Part shown: positions 16,870-25,453 of the stretch, piece after piece | Position numbering within the stretch: the stretch's first letter is position 1 | Layout: every line of letters begins with the position of its first letter | DNA from: an uncultured Clostridia bacterium | Lineage (GTDB): Bacteria > Bacillota > Clostridia > TANB77 > CAG-508 | DNA: 64,000 bases | Assembly (NCBI GenBank): GCA_934183305.1 | Contig: CAKPSF010000004.1 | Span: 1-64,000, forward strand | Direction of reading: 5' to 3' | The notes under the pieces: generated by a model | Databases searched by the model: none | What the model saw: only the letters and a program-made list of their open reading frames with translations | What the model was told of the DNA's origin: nothing | Made by a program: the position numbers and the translations under genes

Positions 16870-17035
16870 AAAGGGGACCAGCGAGTTTATAGAATGTTTA
16901 AAATTTATTTTAATAAATTTTATTACCATTCTATACGAAGTTGGGGCGTTTCTAAAAAATAAAAACAAATAGTTGGGAGCGGATTAATTTTACAAATTAC
17001 TATTTTTCGTTCTAATTAAATTTAAATAAAATATA
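16870..17035 (+). other. Candidate structured leader RNA before DUF368 gene
   Basis: The stretch between the regulator and the DUF368 gene has G-rich blocks unusual in this DNA: GGGGACCAGCGAG, ACGAAGTTGGGGCG and TTGGGAGCGG. The first two flank a stem, tatagaatg against cattctata, with an AT-rich loop. The pattern resembles conserved loops around variable stems, as in riboswitch-like leaders. I do not recognise the class. A short plus-strand frame also runs through it without a ribosome-binding site, so chance coding is an alternative. Confidence 0.35.
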
Positions 17036-17055
17036 CTTCACTAAGGTGATTATTA

Positions 17056-17851
17056 GTGGTTAATTTTATTAAGGGGATTTTTATTGGTGCTGGTGCTATA
17101 CTCCCTGGCATTAGTAGTGGCGTTATTTGTATGGTTACAGGACTATATGAAAAGTTACTAGAAAGTATATTGTCGTTTTTTAAAGATATAAAAAATAACT
17201 TTAAGTTTTTATTTCCAATATGTTTAGGTGCTTTAGTTGGTATAATAATATTTAGTGATGTTATTTCTTATTGCTTAGAATTAATTCCTATTCAAACCAA
17301 ATCTCTTTTTATAGGCCTGCTATTGGGTAGTTTATCCATACTAATTAAAGATACTATAAAAAATGATTCTAATATAAATAAAACTTCAAAATATATATGC
17401 TTTTTTATATGTTTTATGGTTGGAATTGGATTAATTTTTTTAGAAAATTCTATTAATTTTTCATCAATATATAATACCAATAATTTTTCACCTTTATTTT
17501 TAATTTTAAGCGGTTTTTTTATGAGCTTGGGAATTGTTATACCTCGGTGTTAGTAGTACAATTATTTTAATGATTTTAGGCGTATATAGTACATATTTAT
17601 CGGCCATCTCAAGTTTAAATATATACATACTCATTTCAATGGCAATTGGTATAATAATTGGTTCATTTATTTTTATGAAAATAATACAAATATTGTTAAA
17701 TAAATATCATTCTCAAACAATGTTTGGAATAATTGGGTTTGGACTTGGAAGTATTTTTATTTTGTATCCAAGTTATTCATTTAATATATCTAGTTTAATT
17801 TCAATAATATTATTAGTTTTAGGATATTATATTGGAAAAAACATAAAGTAA
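17056..17851 (+). pseudogene. DUF368 membrane protein, frameshifted
   Basis: Two frames together give one DUF368 protein with about eight membrane segments. The first, from GTG 17056 behind AAGGTGAT, carries KGIFIGAGAILPGISSGV and ends ...SLGIVIPRC. The second continues with GVSSTIILMILGVYS. Both halves contain the family's repeated PG(I/V)SS motif. Removing one C at 17545 restores GIVIPGVSSTIIL and a single ~264-codon frame. Either the gene is broken by one insertion or the base is a sequence error. The family is often linked with polyprenyl-phosphate (lipid carrier) movement; that role is not shown here. Confidence 0.8.
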
Positions 17852-17857
17852 AGTAAA

Positions 17858-17885
17858 AAGGCAATCAAATTGATTGCCTTTTCAG
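17858..17885. terminator. Convergent terminator
   Basis: A perfect 11-bp stem aaggcaatcaa/ttgattgcctt with a 1-base centre, A-rich before and T-rich after. It lies between the DUF368 gene and the minus-strand gene at 17899. Confidence 0.75.
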
Positions 17886-17898
17886 CTTTAGATTTAAA

Positions 17899-18249
17899 TT
17901 AGGTTATATAAACATACGCCGAATCATTGCACATTGCAATTTCGAATCCCCTTTTTTCAAGTTCCTCTATAACTAAGTCAAAAAATTCATATGAAAATAT
18001 CGGATCGCAATAGGCAAAACTTCCGAAAGGACATTCTGTTTCTGTTGTGAAGTCTTCAGTATAATCAAGTAAAAAACTTCCATCCTCCTTGGGTTCAAGA
18101 ATAACTCCAAATGGATGTCTTTCTCCTTTTTGAACCAACTTAGGTAGTTCTTCTACTATCCATACAACAAGTTCTTCAACAGGATCTGCAAATTCAACTT
18201 TTGGCGGATATACACATAACCACTTTAGCTTTTGCCGGAAGTCCAACAC
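17899..18249 (-). CDS. Unknown acidic protein, codon-use outlier
   Basis: 116 residues, soluble, acidic and rich in aromatic residues. It begins with GTG 18249 nine bases after GGAGG. Visible segments are VYPPKVEFADPVEELVVWIV, GVILEPKEDGSFLLDYTED and FFDLVIEELEKRGFEIAM. I recognise no family. G+C is about 36% by hand count and codons such as CGG, GGC and CTC appear, unlike its neighbours. It has its own promoter and a terminator, so it is an independent cassette, probably acquired by transfer. Confidence 0.65.
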   Translation of the reverse strand: MLDFRQKLKWLCVYPPKVEFADPVEELVVWIVEELPKLVQKGERHPFGVILEPKEDGSFLLDYTEDFTTETECPFGSFAYCDPIFSYEFFDLVIEELEKRGFEIAMCNDSAYVYIT

Positions 18250-18299
18250 TGTAAACTTCCTCCTTTCAAATTATTAATGCTCATAGAAGCATTGGCGCA

Positions 18300-18328
18300 A
18301 TTATATCATATTCACATAAATAAGTAAA
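18300..18328 (-). promoter_or_regulatory. Promoter of the 17899-18249 gene
   Basis: On the minus strand, TTTACT and TATAAT with a 17-base spacer. It sits in the gap just after the U32 gene. Confidence 0.55.
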
Positions 18329-18336
18329 GGACAAAT

Positions 18337-19581
18337 TTATCTATAATTTCCCTTTTTTCTTCTTATTATCCAATTTTTTTCACAGTTAATTGGTAATTTC
18401 AATTTAACAGTTTGACCTAATTTACCAGGATTTACTGTTTGTATTTCTTCTTCTGTATCTGTATCCCATAATTTATCAATTGTAAACACATGATTATCTA
18501 TTGTACCAGGTATTAAAATTTCTAAGGTATCTCCAACAGATAATTTATTTCTAATTTCAATTGTAGATTTTTCTTCTGAATATTCTATAACTTTTCCGCC
18601 AAATTCATATTCTAAATTATATTGTTTACCTTCATATTCTTGAAAATCTTTGTTTGCTCTATCATTGAAATAAAAAGTAGTTAATCCTCTGGTTTTAGTT
18701 TTTTCTAGTTCTTTTAAATATTTAGTATAGTCATATCCTTTAGGATTATTTAAATAATCATCAATTGCCGTTCTATATGTATTGATTACTGATGCTAAAT
18801 AATATTCTGTTTTTAGCCTTCCTTCTATCTTTAAACTATTAACTCCCATTTCAATTATTTCTGGTATTTCTTTTATTAAACATAAATCTTTAGAAGAGAA
18901 TATATATGTTCCATGTTCGTCATCATCAACAGGCATTAGGTTGCCTGGATTATTTTTTTCTTCTACATATACATTATATGCCCATCTACAACTTTGAGCA
19001 CAATCTCCAAGATTTGCACTTCTAGAAGCTAAAAAATCGCTTAAAAAACACCTTCCAGAATATCCAAAACATATTGCTCCATGAACAAATATCTCTGTTT
19101 CTAAATCTTTAGGTGTTTTATCTATTATTTCTTTTATTTGTTCCTTATTTAATTCTCTCCCTAGTATAACTCTTTTGGCTCCATTATTGTACCAAAAATT
19201 AGCATTGTGATAACTAACAATATTAGCTTGAGTACTTATATGAATATCAATATTTGGAGCATATTTTTTAAATATTTCAACTACACCACCATCTGAAATT
19301 ATTGCCCCATCAACATTTATTTTGCTTAATCTTTTAGCTTGCTCTATTACTTCATCATATTTATCGTCAAAAGCATAGATATTAACAGCAGCATAAACTT
19401 TTTTTCCTATATTATGAGCATATTTTATTGTTTTTTCTAATTCATCATCATTAACCTGAACTCTACTTCTTAACGAAAGTGATGATGTTCCCATATATAC
19501 TGCATCTGCACCATATAAAAAAGCAATTTTTGCTTTTTCAAATGAACCTGCTGGAGCAAGTAATTCAACTTTTTTATTCAT
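18337..19581 (-). CDS. trhP: U32 family tRNA uridine hydroxylase (TrhP-like)
   Basis: 414 residues. A TIM-barrel U32 domain with the signature EIFVHGAICFGYSGRC (163-178) and cysteines C171, C178, C194 and C198 that can hold an iron-sulphur cluster, then a C-terminal beta-barrel (from about 325). Members such as TrhP make 5-hydroxyuridine at the tRNA wobble position using prephenate. In Bacillus the partner methyltransferase gene trmR lies beside the U32 genes; here a TrmR-like gene is two genes upstream. The name peptidase U32 is historical; proteolysis is unlikely. Confidence 0.88.
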   Translation of the reverse strand: MNKKVELLAPAGSFEKAKIAFLYGADAVYMGTSSLSLRSRVQVNDDELEKTIKYAHNIGKKVYAAVNIYAFDDKYDEVIEQAKRLSKINVDGAIISDGGVVEIFKKYAPNIDIHISTQANIVSYHNANFWYNNGAKRVILGRELNKEQIKEIIDKTPKDLETEIFVHGAICFGYSGRCFLSDFLASRSANLGDCAQSCRWAYNVYVEEKNNPGNLMPVDDDEHGTYIFSSKDLCLIKEIPEIIEMGVNSLKIEGRLKTEYYLASVINTYRTAIDDYLNNPKGYDYTKYLKELEKTKTRGLTTFYFNDRANKDFQEYEGKQYNLEYEFGGKVIEYSEEKSTIEIRNKLSVGDTLEILIPGTIDNHVFTIDKLWDTDTEEEIQTVNPGKLGQTVKLKLPINCEKNWIIRRKKGNYR

Positions 19582-19582
19582 T

Positions 19583-20311
19583 TTATTTCTCCTTATCTTC
19601 TTTGTTTGCTGGTTCTTTTATTGTTGTTATATCTACAAAAGGATAAACCCTTTGGATTATCTCTTTGTATTCTAATTCATGAAAACCATTTTCTCTTGAA
19701 ACCCACATTCTTGGTATCTGTTTTCCTATTATTAAACTTTCTTGTTCTAATCTCGTTTGAATCTCTTTCTTATCAACCATTTTATAGTCATGATGGCTTG
19801 CTTCAGGATTTAATTCTACTGCTATTGTTTTAAATTGGCATTCAACAGCTGGCACATTAAAATCTAACAGGTTCCAATTTTTAAGTTCGTTATACATTTT
19901 AGGATTAGCTGAATATGATTCATGCCAAGCTTTATATCCATTTGATTTATTATGCACTTTTTGTCTTGTACTATATAATGTTTTTTCTAATTCTTCTTTT
20001 ATAATACTAATTTCGTGTTCATTCGCACAAATAATTTCAATTCCAAAAACATCATCAAGTATTTTATCTTTTTCAAAATTAAAAAGTGCACTTTGAGTAT
20101 CTTTTATTCTTGCCCTAATTTCAATAAAAGGACTAATTTTAGCTTTTTTCTTTAAGTTATCTATTACCGTATATATATAGTTTATGAATCTAAAAAAGCC
20201 TTGTTCTTGAGAGGAAACAAATTCAGCGTATAAATTTTCTGTCTTTATTTGATTAATTATTCTATTGGTATTATCACTATTTAAATTAGTAACTTTATAT
20301 TTTGAAAGCAA
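19583..20311 (-). CDS. Divergent RelA/SpoT-type small alarmone synthetase
   Basis: 242 residues. The family's catalytic pattern can be traced: R68-x-K70 and S74 (RARIKDTQS), metal-binding D87 (LDDVFGIEII), NGY at 124-126 with H130 (KSNGYKAWH), E157/Q159 (VECQFKT) and ASHHDYK at 171-177. There is no HD hydrolase, TGS or ACT domain. The ability to make (p)ppGpp from GTP/GDP and ATP is inferred from these residues; sequence outside them is unlike YjbM/YwaC. It starts 3 bases after trmR and ends 2 bases before the U32 gene, so it is part of the tRNA-modification operon. Confidence 0.7.
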   Translation of the reverse strand: MLSKYKVTNLNSDNTNRIINQIKTENLYAEFVSSQEQGFFRFINYIYTVIDNLKKKAKISPFIEIRARIKDTQSALFNFEKDKILDDVFGIEIICANEHEISIIKEELEKTLYSTRQKVHNKSNGYKAWHESYSANPKMYNELKNWNLLDFNVPAVECQFKTIAVELNPEASHHDYKMVDKKEIQTRLEQESLIIGKQIPRMWVSRENGFHELEYKEIIQRVYPFVDITTIKEPANKEDKEK

Positions 20312-20313
20312 AT

Positions 20314-20904
20314 TTATCTTCTCCTTCTAGTAACAGCCAGTCCGTCTCCAATTTCCAAAATTTCAGTATTAAGTTCCGGATTTTCAGTTGTTTCTTTTAT
20401 GTATTCTCTTAAATGCCTTACAGCAGTTCTTTGCTTATGTTTATTATAATCACTCATAACATATCCTTTATAAAGAATATTGTCAGCCAAAATGATTCCA
20501 TTAGTATTTAATAGTCTAAGTGCTTCATTTAAAAAGAACGGATATTTCCCTTTAGCAGCGTCAATAAATACCATATCATATTTTTTATTAATATTAGGTA
20601 AAATATCCACAGCATCCCCGGATATAATATTTATTTTATCTTGAACCTCTGCTTTAACTATATTTTTTTGGGCCTCTTCTATTCTTTCTTCATCTCTTTC
20701 AATTGTATCTATAAAACCATCTTTATTTAAAAGTTCAGTAAAGCAAATTGCAGAATAACCAACAGCAGTACCTATTTCTAGTATACTGCTTATTTTTTGG
20801 TTATTATATAATTTATAAATATATTCTAAAGTGTCATCCATTATTATAGGAATATGATTTTCTAATGCTTTATTTTTTATTAGTTTTAATTCAAGATTAT
20901 TCAT
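20314..20904 (-). CDS. trmR: TrmR-like O-methyltransferase (tRNA 5-hydroxyuridine)
   Basis: 196 residues, a class I SAM methyltransferase: ILEIGTAVGYSAICF (motif I), IDTIERDEERIEEA (motif II), YDMVFIDAAKGKYPFF (metal-binding Asp) and ILADNILYKGYV. It belongs to the catechol-O-methyltransferase-like family that includes TrmR (YrrM), which methylates 5-hydroxyuridine in tRNA to 5-methoxyuridine. The U32 hydroxylase in the same operon would supply that substrate, which is why I favour TrmR over other O-methyltransferases. Confidence 0.85.
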   Translation of the reverse strand: MNNLELKLIKNKALENHIPIIMDDTLEYIYKLYNNQKISSILEIGTAVGYSAICFTELLNKDGFIDTIERDEERIEEAQKNIVKAEVQDKINIISGDAVDILPNINKKYDMVFIDAAKGKYPFFLNEALRLLNTNGIILADNILYKGYVMSDYNKHKQRTAVRHLREYIKETTENPELNTEILEIGDGLAVTRRRR

Positions 20905-20906
20905 AA

Positions 20907-21218
20907 CTATCTTCCTTCATCAATGCTTTTAACATTTGAATTTTTCTCTTGGTGTTTTTCTATTTGATCGTCAACCCAAGTACCAAAATATTTAGAATAT
21001 TTACTATCTGGAAATTCATTTTGTAATCTATTTAATATTGAAATTCTACCATTTCCTTGATTAACTAAGTTTGATATTAAAGTATGAATAGCCATTCTAT
21101 CTGTTGTATCCCTATTTATTTTTGCATTTGACTTATTGTAATTTGAAACAATTGTGTCAGCATTCTTATGTGATATTTCTCTTCTATTAGGTAATTCTTT
21201 TCTTATTCCTCTTCTCAA
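20907..21218 (-). CDS. Unknown basic protein in typA-trmR operon
   Basis: 103 residues, very basic at the N-terminus (MRRGIRKELPNRREISHKN), no membrane segment, probably mostly helical. A central stretch reads HTLISNLVNQGNGRISILNR followed by EFPDSKYSKYFGTW. I recognise no family. It is wedged between typA (15 bases) and trmR (2 bases), so it is clearly cotranscribed with translation genes; the charge would suit RNA or ribosome binding. Confidence 0.6.
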   Translation of the reverse strand: MRRGIRKELPNRREISHKNADTIVSNYNKSNAKINRDTTDRMAIHTLISNLVNQGNGRISILNRLQNEFPDSKYSKYFGTWVDDQIEKHQEKNSNVKSIDEGR

Positions 21219-21233
21219 TTTTATTCTCCCTTT

Positions 21234-23051
21234 TTATTTATTTTTTCTAGCTTCTCTTTCACGAGTTTTGGTATCTAATATTTTCTTTCTTAATCTAATG
21301 TTTTTAGGTGTTACTTCAACTAATTCATCATCTTGTATAAATTCAATAGCTTTTTCAAGTGACATTTGAATTGGTGGAACTAATCTTAATGCATCATCTG
21401 AGCCAGATGCTCTTGTATTAGTTAAATGTTTTTCTTTACATACATTTATAGATAAGTCTTCTCCTCTTGAATTTAGCCCAACTATCATACCTTCATAAAC
21501 TTCAACACCAGGTCCTATAAACAGTTCACCTTTATCTTGTGCATTATATAATCCATAAGTTATTGATGTTCCTGCTTCCCAAGCAACTATTGTTCCTCTT
21601 GTTCTTGATTGAATATCGCCTTTATATTCTTCATATGAATCAAATATATGGTTCATTGTACCTTCGCCTTTAGTATCAGTTAAGAATTCTGTTCTATATC
21701 CAATTAAACCTCTAGCAGGTATTTTAAATTCAACTTTTGTATGTCCATCTTCTGCTGGTTCCATATTTAGCATTTCAGCTTTTCTTCTACCAAGCTTTTC
21801 AATTACATTACCTATGCAATCATCTGGTACATTTACAACCAATCTTTCAATTGGTTCACATTTTTTGCCATCTATTTCTTTAAATATAACTTTGGGTCTA
21901 GATACTAAAAGTTCAAATCCTTCTCTTCTCATTGTTTCTATTAATATGGATAAATGTAATTCTCCACGTCCAGAAACTTCAAATGCTTCTGCTCTATCTG
22001 TTTCTTTTACTCTTAAACTTACGTTTTTCTCTAACTCTTTAAATAATCTATCTCTTAAATGTCTTGACGTAACAAATTCTCCTTCACGTCCTGCAAATGG
22101 TCCATCGTTTACACTAAATGTCATAGAAACTGTTGGTTCATCTATATCAACAAATGGTATTTTTTCTGGATTAGCTGGATCACAAATTGTATCACCAATA
22201 TTTATATCTGCTATTCCTGAAATTTCTATAATATCACCTGCTTTAGCTTCTGAAACTTCTACTTTTTTAAGTCCTTGATGAGTATAAACTTTTGCAACTT
22301 TCCCATTTATAGTTTTATCATCTTTTTTACATACAACAACATTCATGCCAGTTTTAACTGTACCACGTTCTAGTCTTCCAACTGCAATTCTTCCAACATA
22401 ATCATCATAGTCAATGTTAGATACAAGCATTTGCATTGTTCCGTCTTCATCACATGCTGGCGGATTAATTGTGTTTACAATTGTTTCAAATAAACAATTT
22501 AAATCTTGAGTATCATCTGCTAAATTCATTTTAGCTATACCATTTTTAGCTGAAGCATAAACAACTGGAAAATCTAACTGTTCATCTGTTGCATTTAATT
22601 CTATAAATAACTCTAATACTTCATCAACAACTTTTTCTGGATTTGCACCTGGTCTATCTATTTTATTTATTACTACTATTGGTTTTAAATCTAATGCTAA
22701 AGATTTTTTCAAAACTTCTCTTGTTTGAGGCATTGCACCCTCAAAAGCATCTACTAATAATAAAACACCATCAACTGTTTTTAAAACTCTTTCAACTTCT
22801 CCACCGAAGTCAGCATGTCCTGGGGTATCAACTATATTTATTTTTACATCTCCATATTGAACAGAAGTATTTTTAGAAAGTATTGTTATTCCTCTTTCTT
22901 TTTCCAAATCATTTGAGTCCATAACCCTGTCTTGTACAACTTCATTATCTCTAAATACATGGCTTTGTTTTAGTAATGCATCTACCAATGTTGTTTTACC
23001 ATGATCAACGTGTGCTATTATTGCTATATTTCTAATATTTTTATTATTCAT
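21234..23051 (-). CDS. typA: Ribosome-associated GTPase TypA/BipA
   Basis: 605 residues. A translational GTPase of the EF-G type that acts in ribosome assembly and stress adaptation. AHVDHGKTT is the P-loop near residues 13-21, then the G2 segment RGITILSKN, G3 DTPGHADFGGEVER and G4 NKIDRPGA. Domains II, III and V follow, with the TypA-specific C-terminal region. ATG 23051 (MNNKNIRN) lies 9 bases after AAGGAG; an in-frame ATG 24 bases upstream would put that site inside the gene. Confidence 0.96.
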   Translation of the reverse strand: MNNKNIRNIAIIAHVDHGKTTLVDALLKQSHVFRDNEVVQDRVMDSNDLEKERGITILSKNTSVQYGDVKINIVDTPGHADFGGEVERVLKTVDGVLLLVDAFEGAMPQTREVLKKSLALDLKPIVVINKIDRPGANPEKVVDEVLELFIELNATDEQLDFPVVYASAKNGIAKMNLADDTQDLNCLFETIVNTINPPACDEDGTMQMLVSNIDYDDYVGRIAVGRLERGTVKTGMNVVVCKKDDKTINGKVAKVYTHQGLKKVEVSEAKAGDIIEISGIADINIGDTICDPANPEKIPFVDIDEPTVSMTFSVNDGPFAGREGEFVTSRHLRDRLFKELEKNVSLRVKETDRAEAFEVSGRGELHLSILIETMRREGFELLVSRPKVIFKEIDGKKCEPIERLVVNVPDDCIGNVIEKLGRRKAEMLNMEPAEDGHTKVEFKIPARGLIGYRTEFLTDTKGEGTMNHIFDSYEEYKGDIQSRTRGTIVAWEAGTSITYGLYNAQDKGELFIGPGVEVYEGMIVGLNSRGEDLSINVCKEKHLTNTRASGSDDALRLVPPIQMSLEKAIEFIQDDELVEVTPKNIRLRKKILDTKTREREARKNK

Positions 23052-23127
23052 TTTTATTTTCTCCTTTTTTACCATAAATAGTTTATACTATTCGCTTTTC
23101 ATTATTCACCATTAATTTTGTATTGTA

Positions 23128-24045
23128 TTATCCATTAACATATTCTTCATATCCATATTCTTTTGATGTACCTTCTAGTTCTTTAATTGATAATCCAATT
23201 TTTCTATTTTCTTTATCTATATTAATAATTTTAGCATTAACCTTTTGTCCTAAACTTAATACTTCTTCTGGCTTAGTAACTCTTTTGGTTGTTGAAATTT
23301 CTGAATTATGTACTAATCCTTCTAGTCCTGCTTCTATTTGTACAAATGCTCCAAAAGGTGCAAATTTTACTACCTCACAAGTAACTATGTCATTTAGATT
23401 GTACTTGCTTGCTAACTCATACCATGGATTTTCTCCTTTTAAAGGATAAGCTAAACTAATTTTATTTTCTTCTTTATTAAAAGATTTTATAGTTACATCA
23501 ATTTGTTCACCAAGTTCAAATTTATCTTCAAGCTTTTCATCTTTATTCCAAAAAATCTCTGATTTATGTAATAAACCTTGTCTAACACCTAAATCTACAA
23601 ACAGTCCAAAATCAGTAATCTTTGTAATTGTTCCAGTATAATCTTGTCCTACTTGTATATTATTCCAAAATTCCTCAATATTTTTAGCTTTTAATTCTCT
23701 TTGCTCTTGTCTTTTTTTATATTCTTCTTCTCTTTTTATTTTTTCTTGTCTTGCTTTTTCTCTTTTTTGTAATCTTTTATATGATAAAAGCACATTGCCT
23801 AAACCATCATTCCATTTTAGAACATCAGCTGTAATTGTATCTCCAGCTTTAAATTCATCTTTTGGATTTTTGTTTTCATCCTCCGAATATTCCGCCTTTG
23901 GTATTATTCCATCAGCCTTATATCCAAAGTCAACAAAAATTTCTCCCTTAGATGACACATCAATAACTTTGCCAGTTACAGTTTTATCAAATCTTTTATC
24001 ATTTAAAGATTCATTATATAGTTCTTCAAAACTTTTTTCTTCCAT
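23128..24045 (-). CDS. S1-domain RNA-binding protein (RpsA-like)
   Basis: 305 residues with three S1 domains: about 18-85 (VTGKVIDVSSKGEIFVDFGY), 130-195 (YTGTITKITDFGLFVDLGVR) and 210-285 (VTCEVVKFAPFGAFVQIEAG). A charged Lys/Glu/Arg helix separates the first two. It matches the short Firmicute RpsA-like proteins found beside cmk-plsC, which lack the six domains of E. coli S1. ATG 24045 is preceded by AAGGAG at 6 bases; the ATG 18 bases upstream has no such site. A consensus promoter and a 5'-end hairpin precede it. Confidence 0.88.
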   Translation of the reverse strand: MEEKSFEELYNESLNDKRFDKTVTGKVIDVSSKGEIFVDFGYKADGIIPKAEYSEDENKNPKDEFKAGDTITADVLKWNDGLGNVLLSYKRLQKREKARQEKIKREEEYKKRQEQRELKAKNIEEFWNNIQVGQDYTGTITKITDFGLFVDLGVRQGLLHKSEIFWNKDEKLEDKFELGEQIDVTIKSFNKEENKISLAYPLKGENPWYELASKYNLNDIVTCEVVKFAPFGAFVQIEAGLEGLVHNSEISTTKRVTKPEEVLSLGQKVNAKIINIDKENRKIGLSIKELEGTSKEYGYEEYVNG

Positions 24046-24068
24046 AGTTTTCTCCTTACTCATAAATT

Positions 24069-24093
24069 AAGATACGACCTTAAGTCGTATCTT
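24069..24093 (-). promoter_or_regulatory. Hairpin at the 5' end of the S1-protein mRNA
   Basis: A perfect 10-bp stem aagatacgac/gtcgtatctt around a 5-base loop, beginning a few bases after the predicted transcription start and ending shortly before the ribosome-binding site. It has no T run, so it is not an ordinary terminator; it could stabilise the mRNA or mediate control by its own S1 product. Confidence 0.5.
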
Positions 24094-24108
24094 AAAACGC
24101 TACATATA

Positions 24109-24137
24109 ATTATACTCTAAAAGCATCTATTTGTCAA
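24109..24137 (-). promoter_or_regulatory. Consensus promoter of the S1-typA operon
   Basis: On the minus strand TTGACA and TATAAT with a 17-base spacer, a perfect sigma-A consensus, predicted start near 24102. It should drive the S1 gene, typA, the unknown gene, trmR, the RelA-like gene and the U32 gene. Confidence 0.85.
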
Positions 24138-24183
24138 TATTTTTCGTCATTTCTATAAGCTTTAAGTTGATTTTTTACCACTA

Positions 24184-24774
24184 TTATTGTGCTAGACTTT
24201 TCATGTCTCCAAATATTGCTTTTGTAATTTCACTACTTATTAAGTCTAATGTTTCTTTTTCTGGTTTTTTTGTTTGATATTTTGAAAAATCTAATGGTTT
24301 TCCGTAATATAATTTAACTTTTGTAAATGGTTTAAAATTTCCTTCTATCCAAACTGGTATAACTTGAACGCCAGTTCTTGCTGCTAAATATGCTGGTCCG
24401 TTTTGTATTTTTCCGTTTTTTGCCATACCATTTCGTGTTCCTTCTGGGAAAATAGCTAATATTTTATTATCTTTTAAAACTTTCAATGATTTTTTCATAG
24501 ACTCAATATCTTGTTTTCCTCTTTTAACAGGAAATATATTAGTTTTACCTGCAAACCAATATATAAATTTATTTTTAAATAATTCCTCTTTAGCCATCAT
24601 ATACATTTCTCTTCTAGTTGCTGTATATAAAATTGGAGGGTCCCAATTACTCGTATGGTTTGCACACATTATATATGCTTTATTTTTCTCAATATTTTCT
24701 TGTCCGTATGTCTGCACTCTAAACAATATTAGAGTAAAAATTTTAACACAAAATTTAACTATTACTCTTATCAT
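24184..24774 (-). CDS. plsC: 1-acyl-glycerol-3-phosphate acyltransferase
   Basis: 196 residues. The acyltransferase motifs are NHTSNWD (H40 to D45, the HX4D catalytic pair) and FPEGTR (109-114), after an N-terminal hydrophobic segment. It adds the second acyl chain in phospholipid synthesis at the membrane. Its start overlaps the end of cmk by 20 bases. The order cmk-plsC-S1 is common in clostridia, where ispH often sits between them; ispH is absent here. Confidence 0.9.
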   Translation of the reverse strand: MIRVIVKFCVKIFTLILFRVQTYGQENIEKNKAYIMCANHTSNWDPPILYTATRREMYMMAKEELFKNKFIYWFAGKTNIFPVKRGKQDIESMKKSLKVLKDNKILAIFPEGTRNGMAKNGKIQNGPAYLAARTGVQVIPVWIEGNFKPFTKVKLYYGKPLDFSKYQTKKPEKETLDLISSEITKAIFGDMKSLAQ

Positions 24775-25438
24775 ATTGTTTCTCCTTAATAATCTCTAAA
24801 ATTTTTTGTTTTACTTCTTCTATTGTTAAATGTGTTGTATCTACTAATATTGCATCATCTGCTTTTCTTAATGGATTTAATTCTCGTGTGGTTTCTAAAA
24901 AATCTCTTTTTTTAATGTTTTCCAATACTTCCTCATAAGACTGCTTTATACCATTTTCTATATTTTGTTTATATCTTCTATTTGCTCTTTCTTCTGCAGA
25001 AGCATCTAGATATATTTTAACATCGGCTTTAGGAAATATAACTGTTCCTATGTCTCTTCCTTCCATTATAATATTACTATTCTTGCCCATTTCTTGTTGA
25101 AGTGGAGTCATTTTATCTCTAACACATTTTAATGCTGCAAAGTTAGCAACGCAAGCATTTATTTTAGGAGTTCTTATTTCTTTTGTTACATCTTCTCCAT
25201 TTAAAAATACAATAATATTTTCATTTTCTCTTTTAAATTCAATTTTGATATCTTTTAAGATTTCCTCAAGTTTTTCAATTTCTGTATCACTTACATTTTT
25301 TCTCAATGCTTCCAATGCCACACATCTATACATTGCTCCTGTATCCACATTAATTAATCCTAATTCTTCGCCTACCAATTTAGTTATAGTTCCTTTTCCA
25401 GTTCCTGCTGGGCCATCTATTGCAACTATAAAGCTCAT
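24755..25438 (-). CDS. cmk: Cytidylate kinase
   Basis: 227 residues, the usual length. It phosphorylates CMP and dCMP. P-loop GPAGTGKGT is at 9-17, followed by the substrate-binding DTGAMYR and IIMEGRDIGTVIFP, with RR(Y)KQ in the lid region. A GGAGG site precedes ATG 25438. It overlaps plsC and follows the P-loop/Asp23-like gene by 15 bases, so the three form one operon. Confidence 0.95.
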   Translation of the reverse strand: MSFIVAIDGPAGTGKGTITKLVGEELGLINVDTGAMYRCVALEALRKNVSDTEIEKLEEILKDIKIEFKRENENIIVFLNGEDVTKEIRTPKINACVANFAALKCVRDKMTPLQQEMGKNSNIIMEGRDIGTVIFPKADVKIYLDASAEERANRRYKQNIENGIKQSYEEVLENIKKRDFLETTRELNPLRKADDAILVDTTHLTIEEVKQKILEIIKEKQYDKSNS

Positions 25439-25453
25439 ATCTATTCCTCCTCA

